NCBI GenBank assembly: GCA_045617525.1
Contig: JAZLIT010000173.1
Location: 1-16,797 of the forward strand
Length of the DNA: 16,797 nucleotides
Direction: 5' to 3'
Origin: JAZLIT01 sp045617525
GTDB taxonomy: Bacteria; Bacillota; Bacilli; Bacillales_A; Planococcaceae
The notes beneath the pieces are model-generated. The model had not been told where the DNA came from. It saw only the letters and a program-made list of their open reading frames with translations, and did no database searches. Positions 15,830 through 16,797 of this stretch are shown here, piece after piece. The first letter of the stretch is position 1; each line of letters begins with the position of its first letter. The translations under genes and the position numbers were made by a program.

Positions 15830-15978
15830 CGTTGATTGGAGCTCCGTGGGCCCGACGCGTTTCTGGGGGCACGGCTCCAACTAACTAATTCCCTGCCTTT
15901 ACGGAGGCAGAAAATTAGTGGATTTTCCGCACGTGCTAATCCCCTGGAAGTCGCGGGCCCCCTCCGCTCCAATCAACG
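15830..15978. repeat. 149-bp palindromic element with perfect 13-bp terminal inverted repeats
   Basis: The ends are CGTTGATTGGAGC (15830-15842) and its exact complement GCTCCAATCAACG (15966-15978). Similarity between the arms continues inward (GGGCCCG on both sides). An internal hairpin, CTGCCT-TTACGG-AGGCAG (15893-15910), is flanked by CTAATT/AATTAG, and an AGCACGTGC-like segment lies near 15930 on the minus strand. It is GC-rich compared with its surroundings. The terminal GTTGATTGGAGC and the internal AGCACG motif match, from memory, a family of intergenic palindromes dispersed through Bacillaceae genomes. It has no credible coding capacity and fits a non-autonomous, MITE-like element or a structured transcribed repeat. 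Confidence 0.75.
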
Positions 15979-16797
15979 AGCATTACCAAAGGTGATTCTC
16001 GCACTTTCTATATACTCTGCTTTAAAGTGCTCAAGCTTTCTAAATCGAAAAGCATTTCTTTTAATAACCTTTGAAGTATTATTAATTCCTTCGAAAAATC
16101 CATTCGAATAGCCAAATACATAACTATTCAAGATTTCAAATTACCAATTTTTAAACGTCTTAACCGCTTTTAAAAACGCTGAATTCTGCGTATCTTCTAC
16201 CTTCCGGTAAAAAGCTAATAACCCTGCTTTTCAACCTAAAATCCTATTCTTCCATTGAATTCCGTTGCCACTTTTATAAAGTTCTCATATGCTTCTTTCA
16301 ATTCTGAAGACATAGAAGTGTAACGTTCTAAATACCATAATTGCGATAAATAGTGATGAATCGTCTCTTTACAACGATTTGGTAAAATATCAATCGGCTC
16401 ATGTGTTGCATTGGCAATAATCAATTGATACTTTCCTTCATCTGTATCTGCCTTATATTCATCAATCGCAATTACTTCTGGTAGTTGAACGCCATTAGGC
16501 TTCGTTTTAATCAATTCCTTAAATCAACGAATGATTGTTGAAGGCGAAGTGCCTAAAACATCCGCAGCTTCCTTAAAAGTCTTCGTTTTTACAGAACGAA
16601 GACTGGCACCTTGATTCCATTCCTTCGAAAAACGCTGGTAACGATCTACAAATGCCAGGCTTGCGAAAATCGCTTTCCACAAACACAAACACATAGAGAC
16701 GACGCTTAGGATTGTTAAACGTTCAAACCACTTTAAATGCTTGACCTTTTGTATACGATAATCGTGAACTTTAATTGTTTTAACGCCACAAGAGGGA
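15979..16797 (-). pseudogene. ISL3-family transposase pseudogene, N-terminus beyond window
   Basis: Minus-strand translation in several frames gives successive pieces of an ISL3 (DDE) transposase. These are the zinc-finger/N-terminal part 'CGVKTIKVHDYRIQKVKHLKWFERLT', the HTH region 'KTFKEAADVLGTSPSTIIR', then 'LPEVIAIDEYKADTDEGKYQ' with the first catalytic Asp and 'PIDILPNR', and finally 'FEILNSYVFGYSNGFFEGINNTSKVIKRNAF'. Damage: frame shifts around 16680-16710; a TGA at 16524-16526 where an Arg is expected; an internal deletion near 16345 that joins 'KETIHHYL' directly to 'LWYLERYTSMS', removing the second catalytic Asp region; a stop and frame shift near 16230; and another in-frame stop in 'FKNW*FEIL'. 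The last residues differ from the usual ISL3 end and run straight into the palindromic repeat. The longest intact fragment (16236-16514, 92 codons) is not a gene. Confidence 0.85.

Larger units (their letters stand above)
15759..16797 (-). mobile_element. Relic of an ISL3-family insertion sequence, 5' part beyond window
   Basis: The transposase remnant runs leftward from the window edge. The left end of the element is probably near 15759, where GGTTCTACGTCAAATGTTGG resembles the GGNTCT-type terminal repeat of ISL3 elements as I remember them. The other terminus is outside the window, so neither the inverted repeat pair nor a target duplication can be confirmed. The 149-bp palindromic repeat lies between this end and the transposase 3' end, consistent with a later insertion. 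The transposase is broken, so the element cannot move by itself. Confidence 0.6.

Noticed and set aside
15836..16111. 91-codon plus-strand open frame across the palindromic repeat and the transposase 3' end
   Set aside because: It starts inside the repeat arm and runs antisense through the ISL3 relic. Its apparent peptide is a translation of the repeat, with no ribosome site and no known family.
16236..16514. 92-codon minus-strand frame as an independent gene
   Set aside because: It is an internal fragment of the transposase pseudogene, bounded by stop codons on both sides within homologous sequence.
1..16797. tRNA, rRNA, riboswitch, CRISPR array, defence or biosynthetic cluster
   Set aside because: No tandem repeats with regular spacers, no tRNA-like cloverleaf or T-box/riboswitch leader, and no toxin, restriction or NRPS/PKS-type genes were seen. 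All intergenic gaps outside 15.6-16.8 kb are under 200 bases and are explained by promoters and terminators.

Overview
The window is about 16.8 kb of low-GC chromosome. It is almost certainly from a Bacillales member close to Lysinibacillus, Solibacillus or a related Planococcaceae/Caryophanaceae genus. The evidence is the gene content (addB-addA, yisK, yisL, minJ, ctpB), the Gram-positive style Shine-Dalgarno sequences, the simple hairpin-plus-U-run terminators, an ISL3-family transposase relic, and a Bacillaceae-type dispersed palindromic repeat. Every gene I can support lies on the minus strand, so transcription runs from high to low coordinates.

Reading in the direction of transcription: (1) 15.6-16.8 kb is a graveyard of mobile DNA. 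It holds a decayed, internally deleted ISL3-family transposase, a 149-bp element with perfect 13-bp terminal inverted repeats lying against the transposase remnant, and an inverted half-copy of that element. (2) 15.6-12.2 kb holds a membrane-anchored TlpA/ResA-type thioredoxin with its own terminator. Next come the secreted S41 protease CtpB and the polytopic PDZ protein MinJ (sporulation signalling and cell division), followed by a terminator. (3) 12.05-11.4 kb is a single TVP38/TMEM64 membrane protein gene with a terminator. (4) 11.3-3.9 kb is the addB-addA operon, encoding the double-strand-break-resecting helicase-nuclease. It has an 8-nt start/stop overlap, a candidate LexA box over the addB promoter, and a strong hairpin after addA. 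(5) 3.8-1.15 kb is a DUF418 membrane protein, the FAH-family enzyme YisK and the small membrane protein YisL. They are probably partly co-transcribed, with extra promoters before yisK and yisL, and end at a strong terminator. (6) 1.0 kb to the left edge is the 5' two-thirds or so of a secreted GH13 alpha-amylase-like protein, cut by the window. Its catalytic Asp and Glu appear to be missing.

Most of this is ordinary core genome. I found no defence island, biosynthetic cluster, CRISPR array or obviously new multi-gene system. The points most worth a second look are the catalytically degenerate amylase homologue, the LexA-like box at addB, the perfect palindrome abutting the yisL promoter, and the nested repeat/IS structure at the right end.
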